DNA of 64,000 nt from Amycolatopsis roodepoortensis (lineage in GTDB: Bacteria; Actinomycetota; Actinomycetes; Mycobacteriales; Pseudonocardiaceae): assembly GCF_014873915.1 (NCBI RefSeq), contig NZ_JADBEJ010000005.1:558001-622000 (forward strand), read 5' to 3'. Shown here in pieces: positions 56,777 through 64,000 of this stretch. A program made the translations under genes and the position numbers. How positions within the stretch are numbered: the first letter of the stretch is position 1; the number at the start of each line of letters is the position of its first letter. The notes beneath the pieces are model-generated. The model ran no database searches. It had not been told where the DNA came from and saw nothing but the letters and a program-made list of their open reading frames with translations.

Positions 56777-57127
56777 GTGCCTCTCGTGGAAATCACCTAC
56801 GCGCCACATCTTCCCGAAGCCAAGCTGCGTGAGCTCGGCTCGGTTCTGCCGCACCTCGTGTCCGTCGCCGTGGAGTGTCCCGAGGAGCCCTACGACGGCG
56901 ACCTCCAGCCGGGCGACGTGGAACTGCGTTTCCGCGCACCGGGACCGTTCGACCGCTTCGGGCTCGACCTCCTGGTCGAGGTCCGGTCGAAGTGGTTCCC
57001 GAGCCGGGCGGACAACCGCCAGGAGCGGGTGGACCTGCTGCGCAAGAGTATCGAGTCCGCGACCGGGATCGACGACGTCGGCGTGTACCTCTCCCTGCCC
57101 GTCGCGGCATGGTCGCAATCGGACTAG
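56777..57127 (+). CDS. small tautomerase-like protein
   Basis: 116 residues. After removal of the initiator Met the protein would begin with Pro (PLVEITYAPHL), and a beta strand, a long helix (KLRELGSVLPHLVSVAV) and a second strand (DVELRFR) follow, as in the tautomerase superfamily where Pro-1 is the catalytic base. It is longer than the 60-70 residues of 4-oxalocrotonate tautomerase, closer to MIF/CHMI-size members. The assignment is by pattern only. The GTG at 56777 has no clear ribosome-binding site. It overlaps the alditol oxidase gene tail to tail by four bases. Confidence 0.6.
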   Translation: MPLVEITYAPHLPEAKLRELGSVLPHLVSVAVECPEEPYDGDLQPGDVELRFRAPGPFDRFGLDLLVEVRSKWFPSRADNRQERVDLLRKSIESATGIDDVGVYLSLPVAAWSQSD

Positions 57128-58347
57128 CTCTCCCCGAACACGTGCCGCCGGGCGAACGGGTTCCGGAACTTGCCGTCCGGGTCCAGTTCGTCGGCGAGCG
57201 CCCGGAAATCGGCCAGCTTCGGGTACTCCGCCGCGCGGTGGAAGAGCTTTCCCCAGTGCGGCCGGACATCGAACGGGGCGAGCCGTTCCTCCATCACGGG
57301 CAGCAGCTCGCGGACGGCCTGCTCGTCCGGCAGCCAGGTGAAGTGCAGCGCCAGCCGGTCGCCTCCGTGGAACGGGCTGAGCCACAGGTCGTCCCCCGCG
57401 ACCGTGCGGATCTCCGAAGTGAGCAGGACGGGTGCCAGCCGGTGCCCGAGTTCGCGCATCGCCTCCATCGCCGCGACGGCGTGCCGGATGGGCACGAAGT
57501 ACTCGGTCTGGAGTTCGTTCCCGATGCTGGGCGTGAAATCCAGCCGGAAATGCGGGATCCGTTCGTGCCACGGTCCGGTGACGCCGAGCTGCCGCGTGCA
57601 GTTGTCCGCCGGGATACCCGCCGCGTGGGCCGGATGCCGTGGCCCGTCCGCCGCCGTCGCGCCGAAGAAGTCCCCGCCCGGCTGTCCCGGTCCTTTGACC
57701 CAGACCTGGTCGACCTCGTCGCGGGCCCAGTTCGTGAACAGGCTGACGCTGTATCCGGCGTCCTGGATCTCGTCGAAGTGCTCGTACACCGATTCCCACG
57801 CCAGGCCGTCGAAGACGTCCTGCCGGAGGTCGAACGACGGCACCAGGTCGAGGGTCAGCCGGGTCACCACCCCCAGCGCGCCGAGGCCGACGACCACGCC
57901 GTCGTGCCGGGAGAACGTCTTCAACTCGCCGTCGGCGGTCACCAGCTCCAAACCGGACACCGCCGACGCCAGGCTCTGGTTGCGCCGGCCGGAGCCGTGG
58001 GTCGCCGTCGCGACGGTGCCCGCCACCGTGCAGTGCGGCAGTGAGGCGAGGTTGGCCAGCGCGAACCCGGCGGCGTGCACCTGGACGGCGAGGTCGCCGT
58101 AGCGGGCCGCCGCGGGCACCGTGACCGTCGCCGACTCCGTGTCGAGGCCGGCTTCCACGTCGAGCGCGGACAGATCGAGCAGGACACCATTCGGACTGTC
58201 CGCGATGTCGTTGAAACAGTGCCTGCTGCCGAGCGCCTTGACCGCGCTCGCCCCGGCGACGACCTCCTGCACCTCCCCGATCGTGCGTGGCCGGAGGATC
58301 CGCTCCGCGGAGAAGGTCTGATTTCCCGCCCAGTTCGTCTCTCGCAC
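57124..58347 (-). CDS. alditol (xylitol/sorbitol) oxidase, FAD-linked
   Basis: 407-residue flavoprotein of the VAO family, close in length and motifs to Streptomyces AldO. GSRHCFNDIAD near residue 41 carries the His that binds FAD covalently in AldO. HCTVAGTVATATHGSG near 105 is the FAD pyrophosphate site, and the C terminus DPDGKFRNPF is typical. It oxidises polyols at C1 with oxygen, giving H2O2. No signal peptide is visible. GTG at 58347 is the only start near the N-terminal block. It diverges from the ArsB-like transporter. Confidence 0.9.
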   Translation of the reverse strand: MRETNWAGNQTFSAERILRPRTIGEVQEVVAGASAVKALGSRHCFNDIADSPNGVLLDLSALDVEAGLDTESATVTVPAAARYGDLAVQVHAAGFALANLASLPHCTVAGTVATATHGSGRRNQSLASAVSGLELVTADGELKTFSRHDGVVVGLGALGVVTRLTLDLVPSFDLRQDVFDGLAWESVYEHFDEIQDAGYSVSLFTNWARDEVDQVWVKGPGQPGGDFFGATAADGPRHPAHAAGIPADNCTRQLGVTGPWHERIPHFRLDFTPSIGNELQTEYFVPIRHAVAAMEAMRELGHRLAPVLLTSEIRTVAGDDLWLSPFHGGDRLALHFTWLPDEQAVRELLPVMEERLAPFDVRPHWGKLFHRAAEYPKLADFRALADELDPDGKFRNPFARRHVFGES

Positions 58348-58397
58348 CAGGCCCAGCCTAGATTGCCGACGTCGGCTTCATCCGGAGGAGGTTCGCC

Positions 58398-59657
58398 CTG
58401 ACAGGCATTCCCGGCGAGATGGTGTCCATCGCGCTCTTGCTGGTCGTCCTGGCCTTCGCGGTGATCCGGCCACGCGGTCTCCCGGAGGCGGTCGCCGCCG
58501 TCCCCGCCGCGGCGATCGTCCTGGTGACCGGAGCGATCTCGTTCCCCGACGCCCTCGACGAAGTGACCCGGCTCGCCCCGGTCGCCGGCTTCCTCGCCGC
58601 GGTGCTCGTCCTGGCCAAACTGTGCGACGACGAGGGGCTGTTCCAGGCGGCCGGGACGCTCATGGCGCGGTTCAGCCGGGGACGGCCGCGACGGCTGCTG
58701 CCCGCGGTGTTCGTCGTCGCCGCGGCGGTCACCGTGGTGCTCAGCCTGGACGCCACCGTCGTGCTGCTGACCCCGGTCGTGTTCGCCACCGCCGCGCGGA
58801 TGGGCGCGCGGGCCAAACCGCACGCCTACGCCTGCACGCATCTGGCGAACTCGGCCTCGCTACTGCTGCCGGTGTCCAATCTGACCAATCTGCTGGCCGT
58901 CGCCGCGACCGGCATCTCGTTCCTGCGGTTCACCGCGCTGATGACGTTGCCCTGGCTCGCGGCGGTGCTCACCGAATACCTGGTGTTCCGCCGGTTCTTC
59001 GCCGCCGACCTGGCGGCCCGGCCGCGGGGTGGGAAAGCGGTCCCGGCCGGAAAGGTCCCGGCGTTCGTCCTCGTCGTCCTCGGCCTGACGCTGGCCGGCT
59101 TCGTGGTCACGTCGCTGCTGGACGTCAGCCCCGCGTGGGCCGCGTTCGCGGGCGCCGCGGTCCTCGCTTGCCGTGCCCTCGTGCGGCGGCGGACCTCGCC
59201 CGCAGCGATCGTGCGGTCGGCGAGCATCCCCTTCGTCGCTTTCGTACTCGCGCTGGCGATCGTGGTCCGCGCCGTCGTCGACAACGGACTGGACGAGGCG
59301 CTGAGCCACCTGGTGCCGACCTCCACCTCTTTCCCCGCGCTGCTCGGCGCCGCCGCGGTGGCGGCCGTCCTCGCCAACCTGATCAACAACCTGCCCGCCG
59401 TGCTGGTGCTGCTGCCGCTCGCCGCCGCCGGCGGGACACCGGTGGTGCTGGCCGTGCTGATCGGGGTCAACCTCGGGCCGAACCTCACCTACGTCGGCTC
59501 GCTGGCGACGTTGTTGTGGCGGCGGATCCTGCACCGCCACGACACCCGGCCGGAGCTGGGCGAGTTCACCCGGCTCGGGCTGCTCACCGTCCCCGCGTCC
59601 ATCGTGCTCGCCGTCGGCGGGCTGTGGCTCGGGCTCGTCCTGACTTCCACTCAGTGA
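58398..59657 (+). CDS. ArsB/SLC13-type transporter, possible CTG start
   Basis: About 419-residue integral membrane protein with ten to eleven hydrophobic segments, of the ion-transporter superfamily that contains ArsB and SLC13 carriers. LSLDATVVLLTPVVF near residue 110 and LANLINNLPAVLVLLP near 327 are the two repeat-hairpin signatures; GVNLGPNLTYVGSLATLLW near 360 is strongly ArsB-like. Export of arsenite is one possibility; uptake of an organic anion is another. The first ATG (58419) has no ribosome-binding site, whereas ggaggag lies seven bases before an in-frame CTG at 58398. No ars genes are nearby. Confidence 0.8.
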   Translation: MTGIPGEMVSIALLLVVLAFAVIRPRGLPEAVAAVPAAAIVLVTGAISFPDALDEVTRLAPVAGFLAAVLVLAKLCDDEGLFQAAGTLMARFSRGRPRRLLPAVFVVAAAVTVVLSLDATVVLLTPVVFATAARMGARAKPHAYACTHLANSASLLLPVSNLTNLLAVAATGISFLRFTALMTLPWLAAVLTEYLVFRRFFAADLAARPRGGKAVPAGKVPAFVLVVLGLTLAGFVVTSLLDVSPAWAAFAGAAVLACRALVRRRTSPAAIVRSASIPFVAFVLALAIVVRAVVDNGLDEALSHLVPTSTSFPALLGAAAVAAVLANLINNLPAVLVLLPLAAAGGTPVVLAVLIGVNLGPNLTYVGSLATLLWRRILHRHDTRPELGEFTRLGLLTVPASIVLAVGGLWLGLVLTSTQ

Positions 59658-59669
59658 GAAGATGGGCGG

Positions 59670-60440
59670 ATGTCCGGGAACCTGTCGACACCCGGCGCCA
59701 GCGTCACGTCGCGGGCGTTCGCGCTGCTCGGCGCCTTCGACGTCGACCATCGTGAGCTTTCGCTGACCGAACTCTCGCAGCGGGCCGGCCTGCCGCTGCC
59801 CACCGCGCACCGGCTCGCCCGCGAACTCGTGGGCCTGGGCGCACTGGAGCGACGCGAAGATCGGTACGCCGTCGGCAGGCGACTGTGGGACCTCGGGCTC
59901 CTCGCGCCCGTCCAGTTCGAACTGCGGCAGGTCGCCGCGCCCTTCCTCCAGGATCTCTATGGCGCGACCGGCGCCACGGTGCATCTCGGCGAACGTGACG
60001 GCGACCAGGTGCTCTACCTCGACCGGCTCTCCGGGAACGCGTCCGTACCGGTGGTCAGCCGGATCGGCGGACGCCTGCCGTTGCACGCCACCGGAATCGG
60101 GAAGGTCCTGCTGGCCTGGGCACCGGAAGACGTTCAGCGGCGAGTGCTCGCCTCGCTGACCCGCGTGACGCCGTACACCATCACGCAGCCCGGCCGCCTG
60201 CGCGAACAGTTGCGCCGTGTCCGGCGAGAGGGCTACGCGCAGACCGTCGAGGAGATGAGCCGGGGCGCCTGCTCGGTCGCCGTCCCGATCCGGCCGTCGG
60301 GCGGCGACGTCGTCGCGGCGCTCGGCCTGGTCGTTCCCGATCTGAGCCGGGGCCGGGCCCGGCTGATCTCCGCGCTCCAGGTCGCGGCCGCCGGTATCGG
60401 CCGGAGCCTGCCGGTTTCACTGAGTGGAAGCGACCGCTAG
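59670..60440 (+). CDS. IclR family transcriptional regulator
   Basis: 256-residue regulator with an N-terminal winged helix (SLTELSQRAGLPLPTAHRLARELVGLGAL near residues 31-60) and an IclR effector domain (LHATGIGKVLLAW near 147, VRREGYAQTVEEMSRGACSVAVPI near 190). It lies 32 bases before the 4-hydroxybenzoate hydroxylase gene on the same strand. IclR proteins such as PobR and PcaR control that pathway, so it probably senses 4-hydroxybenzoate or protocatechuate. ATG at 59670 follows gagaagatggg. Confidence 0.88.
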   Translation: MSGNLSTPGASVTSRAFALLGAFDVDHRELSLTELSQRAGLPLPTAHRLARELVGLGALERREDRYAVGRRLWDLGLLAPVQFELRQVAAPFLQDLYGATGATVHLGERDGDQVLYLDRLSGNASVPVVSRIGGRLPLHATGIGKVLLAWAPEDVQRRVLASLTRVTPYTITQPGRLREQLRRVRREGYAQTVEEMSRGACSVAVPIRPSGGDVVAALGLVVPDLSRGRARLISALQVAAAGIGRSLPVSLSGSDR

Positions 60441-60472
60441 CGGTCCGGCCGCCGGGCGACCAGACTCCGGTC

Positions 60473-61648
60473 ATGCGTACCCCAGTCGCCATCGTCGGCG
60501 CCGGCCCGGCCGGACTGCTCCTGTCGCATCTGCTCGACCTGGCAGGGGTCGAATCGGTGATCGTCGAGACCCGCTCGCGCGAGTACGTCGAAGCGCGGAT
60601 CCGTGCGGGCATCCTCGAACAGTCCACAGTGGACCTCCTTCGCGAGACCGGACTCGGCGAGCGGCTCGACCGCGAAGGCGACGAGCACCGCGGTATCTAC
60701 CTGCAATGGCCCGAAGAACGGCACCATCTCGACTTCGTGGACCTGGTTGGCCGAAGCGTCACCGTGTACGGCCAGACCGAGGTGACGAAGGATCTGGGCA
60801 AGGCTCGAGCGGCGGCCGGGCAGCAGATCCACTACGAAGTCACCGATACCGCCGTGCACGACATCGAGACCGAGCGGCCCTACGTCACTTTCACCGACGC
60901 GGACGGCGCACCACAGCGGCTGGACGCCGACGTCGTCGTCGGCTGCGACGGCTCCTTCGGACCTTGCCGCACCGCGATCCCCGACGCCGCGAAGCAGACT
61001 TGGGAACGTACCTACCCGTACTCGTGGCTCGGGGTGCTCGCCGACGTCGCCCCGTCGACCGACGAGCTCATCTACGCCTGGCATCCCGACGGTTTCGCCA
61101 TGCATTCGATGCGCTCGGCGACCGTCAGCAGGCTCTATCTCCAGGTGCCCAACGGCACCGAAATCGGTGACTGGTCCGACGACCGGATCTGGGCAGCGCT
61201 CGCGGCCAGGCTCGGCCACGGCCAGCACGGCTGGACCCTCACGCCGGGGCCGATCACCGACAAGAGCGTGCTGCCCATGCGCAGTTTCGTGCAGCAGCCC
61301 ATGCGGCACGGCCGCCTGTTCCTCGCCGGCGACGCCGCCCATATCGTGCCGCCCACCGGTGCGAAGGGGCTCAACCTCGCCGTCGCCGACGTCGCCCTCC
61401 TCGCCCCCGCACTGGCCGCTTTGGTGCGGGACAAGGACTTCGCCCTCGCCGACGCCTACTCCGACACCGCGCTGCGCCGGGTCTGGCGGTGTACGCACTT
61501 CTCATGGTGGATGACCACGATGCTGCACCAATCCGGCGACCCGTTCGACCGGCAGTTGCAGCTTTCGCAGTTGCAGTGGCTGGCGCGGAGCGAGGCGGGA
61601 CGGGCTGGGCTGGCGGAGAACTACGCGGGTTTGCCCATCGGATTCTGA
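60473..61648 (+). CDS. pobA: 4-hydroxybenzoate 3-monooxygenase
   Basis: 391-residue FAD monooxygenase turning 4-hydroxybenzoate into protocatechuate with NAD(P)H and O2. VAIVGAGPAGLLLSHLL at the N terminus binds FAD; RAGILEQSTVDLL near 43 is diagnostic for PobA; VVVGCDGSFGPCR near 158; MHSMRS near 205 supplies the Ser and Arg that hold the substrate carboxylate; GDAAHIVPPTGAKGLNLA near 284 and NYAGLP near the end complete the match. Length agrees with the Pseudomonas enzyme (394). The 46-bp palindrome lies 24 bases after the stop. Confidence 0.95.
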   Translation: MRTPVAIVGAGPAGLLLSHLLDLAGVESVIVETRSREYVEARIRAGILEQSTVDLLRETGLGERLDREGDEHRGIYLQWPEERHHLDFVDLVGRSVTVYGQTEVTKDLGKARAAAGQQIHYEVTDTAVHDIETERPYVTFTDADGAPQRLDADVVVGCDGSFGPCRTAIPDAAKQTWERTYPYSWLGVLADVAPSTDELIYAWHPDGFAMHSMRSATVSRLYLQVPNGTEIGDWSDDRIWAALAARLGHGQHGWTLTPGPITDKSVLPMRSFVQQPMRHGRLFLAGDAAHIVPPTGAKGLNLAVADVALLAPALAALVRDKDFALADAYSDTALRRVWRCTHFSWWMTTMLHQSGDPFDRQLQLSQLQWLARSEAGRAGLAENYAGLPIGF

Positions 61649-61672
61649 GGATCAGTGTTCCGCGAGCCTCAT

Positions 61673-61718
61673 CTCGTGAGTGGTAAGGACGGTTCTAACC
61701 GTCCTTACCACTCACGAG
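61673..61718. repeat. 46-bp palindrome, copy 2, overlapping a coding end
   Basis: The same 22-base arms as at 716-761 (61673-61694 and 61697-61718) around a 2-base centre ct. Here the right arm supplies the last codons and the TAA stop of the converging TetR gene (61705-61707 on the minus strand). It is 24 bases after the pobA stop. Confidence 0.85.
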
Positions 61719-62274
61719 ACAGCAGGTCTTCGACTCCCGCGAGGAAGGTTTCACAGATCGGCGCGGGGTCGGAAAGGCAGCCGGTGGCCATCGCGCCGTC
61801 CCGGAGCAGGACGAAGCGCCGGGCCGCGAGTTCGGCCGGAGCGCTCCCCACAGGGGCCAGCACCTCGGTGATCACCCGCGCGAACCACGCACGGTGGGCG
61901 AGGACGGCTTGATGCACGGGATGCGCCGGATCCGGGTACTCCGACGCGGCGTTGAGGAAAGCGCAGCCGCGGAAACCGGGTGACCGGATGCCGTCCGCGA
62001 TGTTCCCGGCGATCGCGCGCAGGGTGTCGGGCGCCGACGCCCCCTTGGCGACGATGGCGTCGATCTGGGCGCGGATCGCCTGATCGGCTTCCTGCAGGTA
62101 GTAGACGATCAGGTCGTCCTTGCCCGGGAAATGCCGGTACAGGGTCGCCCGGGTCACCTTCGCCTCGGCCACGATCCGGTCGATGCCCACGGAGTGAATG
62201 CCCTCCGCGTAGAAGAGCCTGGTCGCCGTGGTGAGCAGCCTGGTGCGCGCTTCGGACGCTTGACGTTGAGACAT
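61705..62274 (-). CDS. TetR family transcriptional regulator
   Basis: 189-residue repressor with helix-turn-helix VGIDRIVAEAKVTRATLYRHFPGK near residues 29-52. The C-terminal domain has the phrase GCAFLNAASEYPDPAHPV of the TetR_C group that includes YxaF/LmrA-like regulators. The final residues LLSREW and the stop codon come from the 46-bp palindrome. The ATG at 62274 begins the usual short N-terminal arm; a longer frame is antisense to the next gene. The divergent gap carries two inverted 14-bp sites. The likely target is the adjacent DUF308-like gene and itself. Confidence 0.87.
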   Translation of the reverse strand: MSQRQASEARTRLLTTATRLFYAEGIHSVGIDRIVAEAKVTRATLYRHFPGKDDLIVYYLQEADQAIRAQIDAIVAKGASAPDTLRAIAGNIADGIRSPGFRGCAFLNAASEYPDPAHPVHQAVLAHRAWFARVITEVLAPVGSAPAELAARRFVLLRDGAMATGCLSDPAPICETFLAGVEDLLSREW

Positions 62275-62293
62275 TACGGCCAGCTTACGGGAT

Positions 62294-62355
62294 AGAACGT
62301 TCGGTCTTGACCGCACCGCGCCCGACTGCCAGAGTCCAAGTAGACCGAACGTTCT
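62294..62355. promoter_or_regulatory. paired 14-bp TetR operator candidates
   Basis: AGAACGTTCGGTCT (62294-62307) and its exact reverse complement AGACCGAACGTTCT (62342-62355) flank the divergent gap, 48 bp apart. Each contains the palindrome GAACGTTC. Position next to both start codons suits dual repression. Confidence 0.72.
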
Positions 62356-62377
62356 CCTCACCTTCATTGGAGCTTCT

Positions 62378-62923
62378 GTGAGCAGCCGTACCGCCATCCT
62401 CGCGCCCACCCTGCGGCGTCTGTACTTCGCTCGTTTCGGCTTCGCACTCGTGTGGGCCGGCCTGCTGTTCACGAGTGCGTCGAAGCTCGGACCGGTCAGC
62501 ATCGCCCTGCTCGTGCTGTACCCGCTGTTCGACGTCGCCGCCGCCGTCATCGACCTTCGCTCAGCACAGGACACGAAGCCCGCTCCGGGCCTGTACGTGA
62601 ACATCGCGATCAGCACGATCGCCGGCATCGGCCTCGCATTCGCCGCCGCTTCAGGGATCCCGGCGGTGCTGCGCGTTTGGGGCGCCTGGGCGATCGTGTC
62701 GGGTCTCGTCCAGCTCGCCGTCGGCATCGGCCGCCGCGAACTGGGCGGCCAGTGGGCGATGATCGCCAGCGGGGCCATCTCGGCCCTCGCCGGGACCTCC
62801 TTCGTCCTGCAGGCCGCCCAACCGGACGCCACGCTGCTGAACCTGGCCGGATACGCCTTCCTCGGCGGGGTGTTCTTCCTCGTTTCGGCGATCCGTCTCG
62901 GCAGGCTCAGCGCGCGAGACTGA
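62378..62923 (+). CDS. DUF308-like membrane protein
   Basis: 181-residue protein with six hydrophobic segments (about residues 18-35, 40-60, 73-92, 98-116, 124-144, 152-172), the layout of small DUF308/HdeD-like proteins. Function unknown. The GTG at 62378 follows ttggag by five bases. It diverges from the TetR gene and is probably induced when that repressor is released. The 3' end overlaps the converging QuiC-like gene by 17 bases. Confidence 0.75.
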   Translation: MSSRTAILAPTLRRLYFARFGFALVWAGLLFTSASKLGPVSIALLVLYPLFDVAAAVIDLRSAQDTKPAPGLYVNIAISTIAGIGLAFAAASGIPAVLRVWGAWAIVSGLVQLAVGIGRRELGGQWAMIASGAISALAGTSFVLQAAQPDATLLNLAGYAFLGGVFFLVSAIRLGRLSARD

Positions 62924-64000
62924 GCCGCCGTTCCCGATGCGCGGTCATGTACACCGGCGTGTTCACGACCCCGTACCCGCCATACCCGCCGATCCGTTGC
63001 ACGACCTCGAAGAACACCCGCGAGCCGACCAGTTCGGTGCAGAAGTGCAGGAACTCGCCGGACGAGTCCCGGTCGTACAGCACCGAATTCTCCCGCAGGG
63101 CGGCCGAAAACGGCAGATCGAACCGCGCGTCGAGGTCGTCGTAATAGTTGCCGGGGATCGAAAGCAGTGGCGCACCCGCCTCCCGCATGGCCCTCGCGAC
63201 GGCGATCGCGTCATCGCACGCGAGGGCGATGTGCTGAGGTGAAGGCACTCCCGGCGCCCACTCCCCTCGCCGCACCAGGGCACTGTCCAAGGTCAGGCGG
63301 ACGTCCCGGTTCCCGACCGCCCGGCTGCGCACGAGCCCGAACGGCGCCGCGAATTCGGACACCGGCTCGGGCTCCAGGCCGAGCACCGAACGATAGAACA
63401 GTGTCGCCTCGTCGAAGTGGTCGAAAGGCTGGGTCAGGGCGACATGGTCGATGCCGGTGATCCCCATCCCGGCCGGGACCGCTCCGGTGGGAACGAAGTC
63501 ACGAAGCCATTCTTCGTTGCCACAGAAGAAGATCTCGGTCCCGTCCGGGGCGGCGACGGCGGACAGGTCCGCCTCGTCCGGGCCGTGCGCGCGGGGCAGC
63601 ACCGGCGCGAGCAGGTCCTCCGCGCGCCGCGCCGATCCGGCCGGGTTCGCGCTGGTCAGGCCGAGCGCGCTGATCGTGCCCTCGGCGGCGGCTGCGTTCA
63701 CCAGCAGCCGCGCGGATCCCTGTTGCCACAAGTGGACCGGTTTCGAGCGATGCGTTCCGACGTGCGTGAAACCGAGCTCCGCGAGCACGGTGCCCGGAAC
63801 CGCGAGCTCCGCGAAGGCGTGCCCATCCAGCCGGGGCGCCTCGGGAACCGCAAGGGCGCCAACGGATTCGCGCAGAGCCACCAGCGATCGCATGGCGTCG
63901 ACGGCAGCCGGCCGAGGATCCGCCTGCCGGAAGACGTCGTTGAACACCTCAAGCGAAAGCGGCCCTCGATATCCAGCCGCCAGGACATGCCCGGTGAAGG
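62907..64000 (-). CDS. QuiC-like 3-dehydroshikimate dehydratase / HPPD-fold protein (N-terminal part beyond window)
   Basis: The frame is open to the right edge, so only about 364 C-terminal residues are seen. The first visible stretch reads GYRGPLSLEVFND, the end of a sugar-phosphate isomerase/epimerase TIM barrel. Two HPPD/glyoxalase-type domains follow. Metal ligands of the second are visible: His in GIDHVALTQP, His in SPQHIALACDD and Glu in VFFEVVQRIGG. This fusion is that of bacterial QuiC1-type 3-dehydroshikimate dehydratases, which make protocatechuate. A true 4-hydroxyphenylpyruvate dioxygenase is less likely because of the isomerase part. With pobA nearby it suggests a protocatechuate-forming region. 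Confidence 0.85.
   Translation of the reverse strand, partial: FTGHVLAAGYRGPLSLEVFNDVFRQADPRPAAVDAMRSLVALRESVGALAVPEAPRLDGHAFAELAVPGTVLAELGFTHVGTHRSKPVHLWQQGSARLLVNAAAAEGTISALGLTSANPAGSARRAEDLLAPVLPRAHGPDEADLSAVAAPDGTEIFFCGNEEWLRDFVPTGAVPAGMGITGIDHVALTQPFDHFDEATLFYRSVLGLEPEPVSEFAAPFGLVRSRAVGNRDVRLTLDSALVRRGEWAPGVPSPQHIALACDDAIAVARAMREAGAPLLSIPGNYYDDLDARFDLPFSAALRENSVLYDRDSSGEFLHFCTELVGSRVFFEVVQRIGGYGGYGVVNTPVYMTAHRERRLSLAR

Overview
The DNA is high-GC throughout, genes start with ATG or GTG, and most gaps are short. The gene families (alditol oxidase, GntR/TetR/IclR/AraC regulators, type I NRPS, LAXTG-type cell-wall anchor, DUF2268 peptidase, VanY) and the intergenic hairpin families point to a filamentous actinomycete of the Pseudonocardiaceae, most likely Amycolatopsis or a close relative. 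This assignment is an inference from pattern, not from a database search. No rRNA, tRNA, CRISPR array, transposase or replication origin was seen.

Layout. (1) 1-10.7 kb is a catabolic island: two paralogous aldo/keto reductases, an SDR, a YtcJ-like amidohydrolase, a zinc alcohol dehydrogenase, an HSL-type esterase, a GMC oxidoreductase, an aldehyde dehydrogenase and a GntR/FCD regulator. Two of its divergent promoters carry the same 19-bp element. Together the enzymes look able to hydrolyse and stepwise oxidise an ester or alcohol, but the substrate is not evident. (2) 10.9-20.6 kb is cell-surface and signalling: a membrane protein with a cytosolic winged-helix-like tail, a secreted TAP-type peptidase, a DUF2268 metallopeptidase behind a MerR-type promoter, a choice-of-anchor-A surface protein with a Ser/Thr stalk, a NarL-type sensor kinase + degenerate kinase + LuxR response regulator operon, and a tandem duplicate of lipoproteins. 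(3) 20.9-42.5 kb is a catecholate siderophore locus of thirteen genes on the minus strand: entA-like; then entC, entE, entB (isochorismatase), free aryl-carrier protein, siderophore-interacting reductase, ferric-siderophore binding lipoprotein, two permeases, ATPase, a 3303-residue NRPS (C-A-T-E-C-A-T-E-C, no thioesterase), an MFS exporter and a dedicated DAHP synthase. Two IdeR/DmdR-like iron boxes lie upstream of entA and entC, and almost every junction is a start/stop overlap.

(4) 42.6-48.8 kb: a response regulator/histidine kinase/GerMN-type lipoprotein operon divergent from a VanY-type D,D-carboxypeptidase, then a saccharopine-dehydrogenase-like reductase, an AraC-type regulator and a secreted SGNH esterase. 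(5) 48.8-53.6 kb: a malonate-type locus with GntR regulator, MatC-like carrier and MatB-like acyl-CoA synthetase, where an AccD/AccA-like carboxyltransferase stands in the place of malonyl-CoA decarboxylase. (6) 53.6-64 kb: TetR with an alpha/beta hydrolase, an aminotransferase, a small tautomerase-like protein, an alditol oxidase, an ArsB-like transporter, IclR + PobA, a second TetR with a DUF308-like membrane protein, and the C-terminal part of a QuiC-like protein that leaves the window. PobA and QuiC both make protocatechuate.

The most unusual non-coding feature is a rule that holds for all thirteen tail-to-tail gene pairs. Six pairs overlap. The other seven leave a gap, and every gap contains a strong inverted repeat from a small set of families: a 46-bp palindrome (2 copies), a cgaaag-type hairpin (3 copies), one ggccccc-type hairpin, and two long arrays built from 21-bp units arranged 3+3 or 4+4 in opposite orientations.
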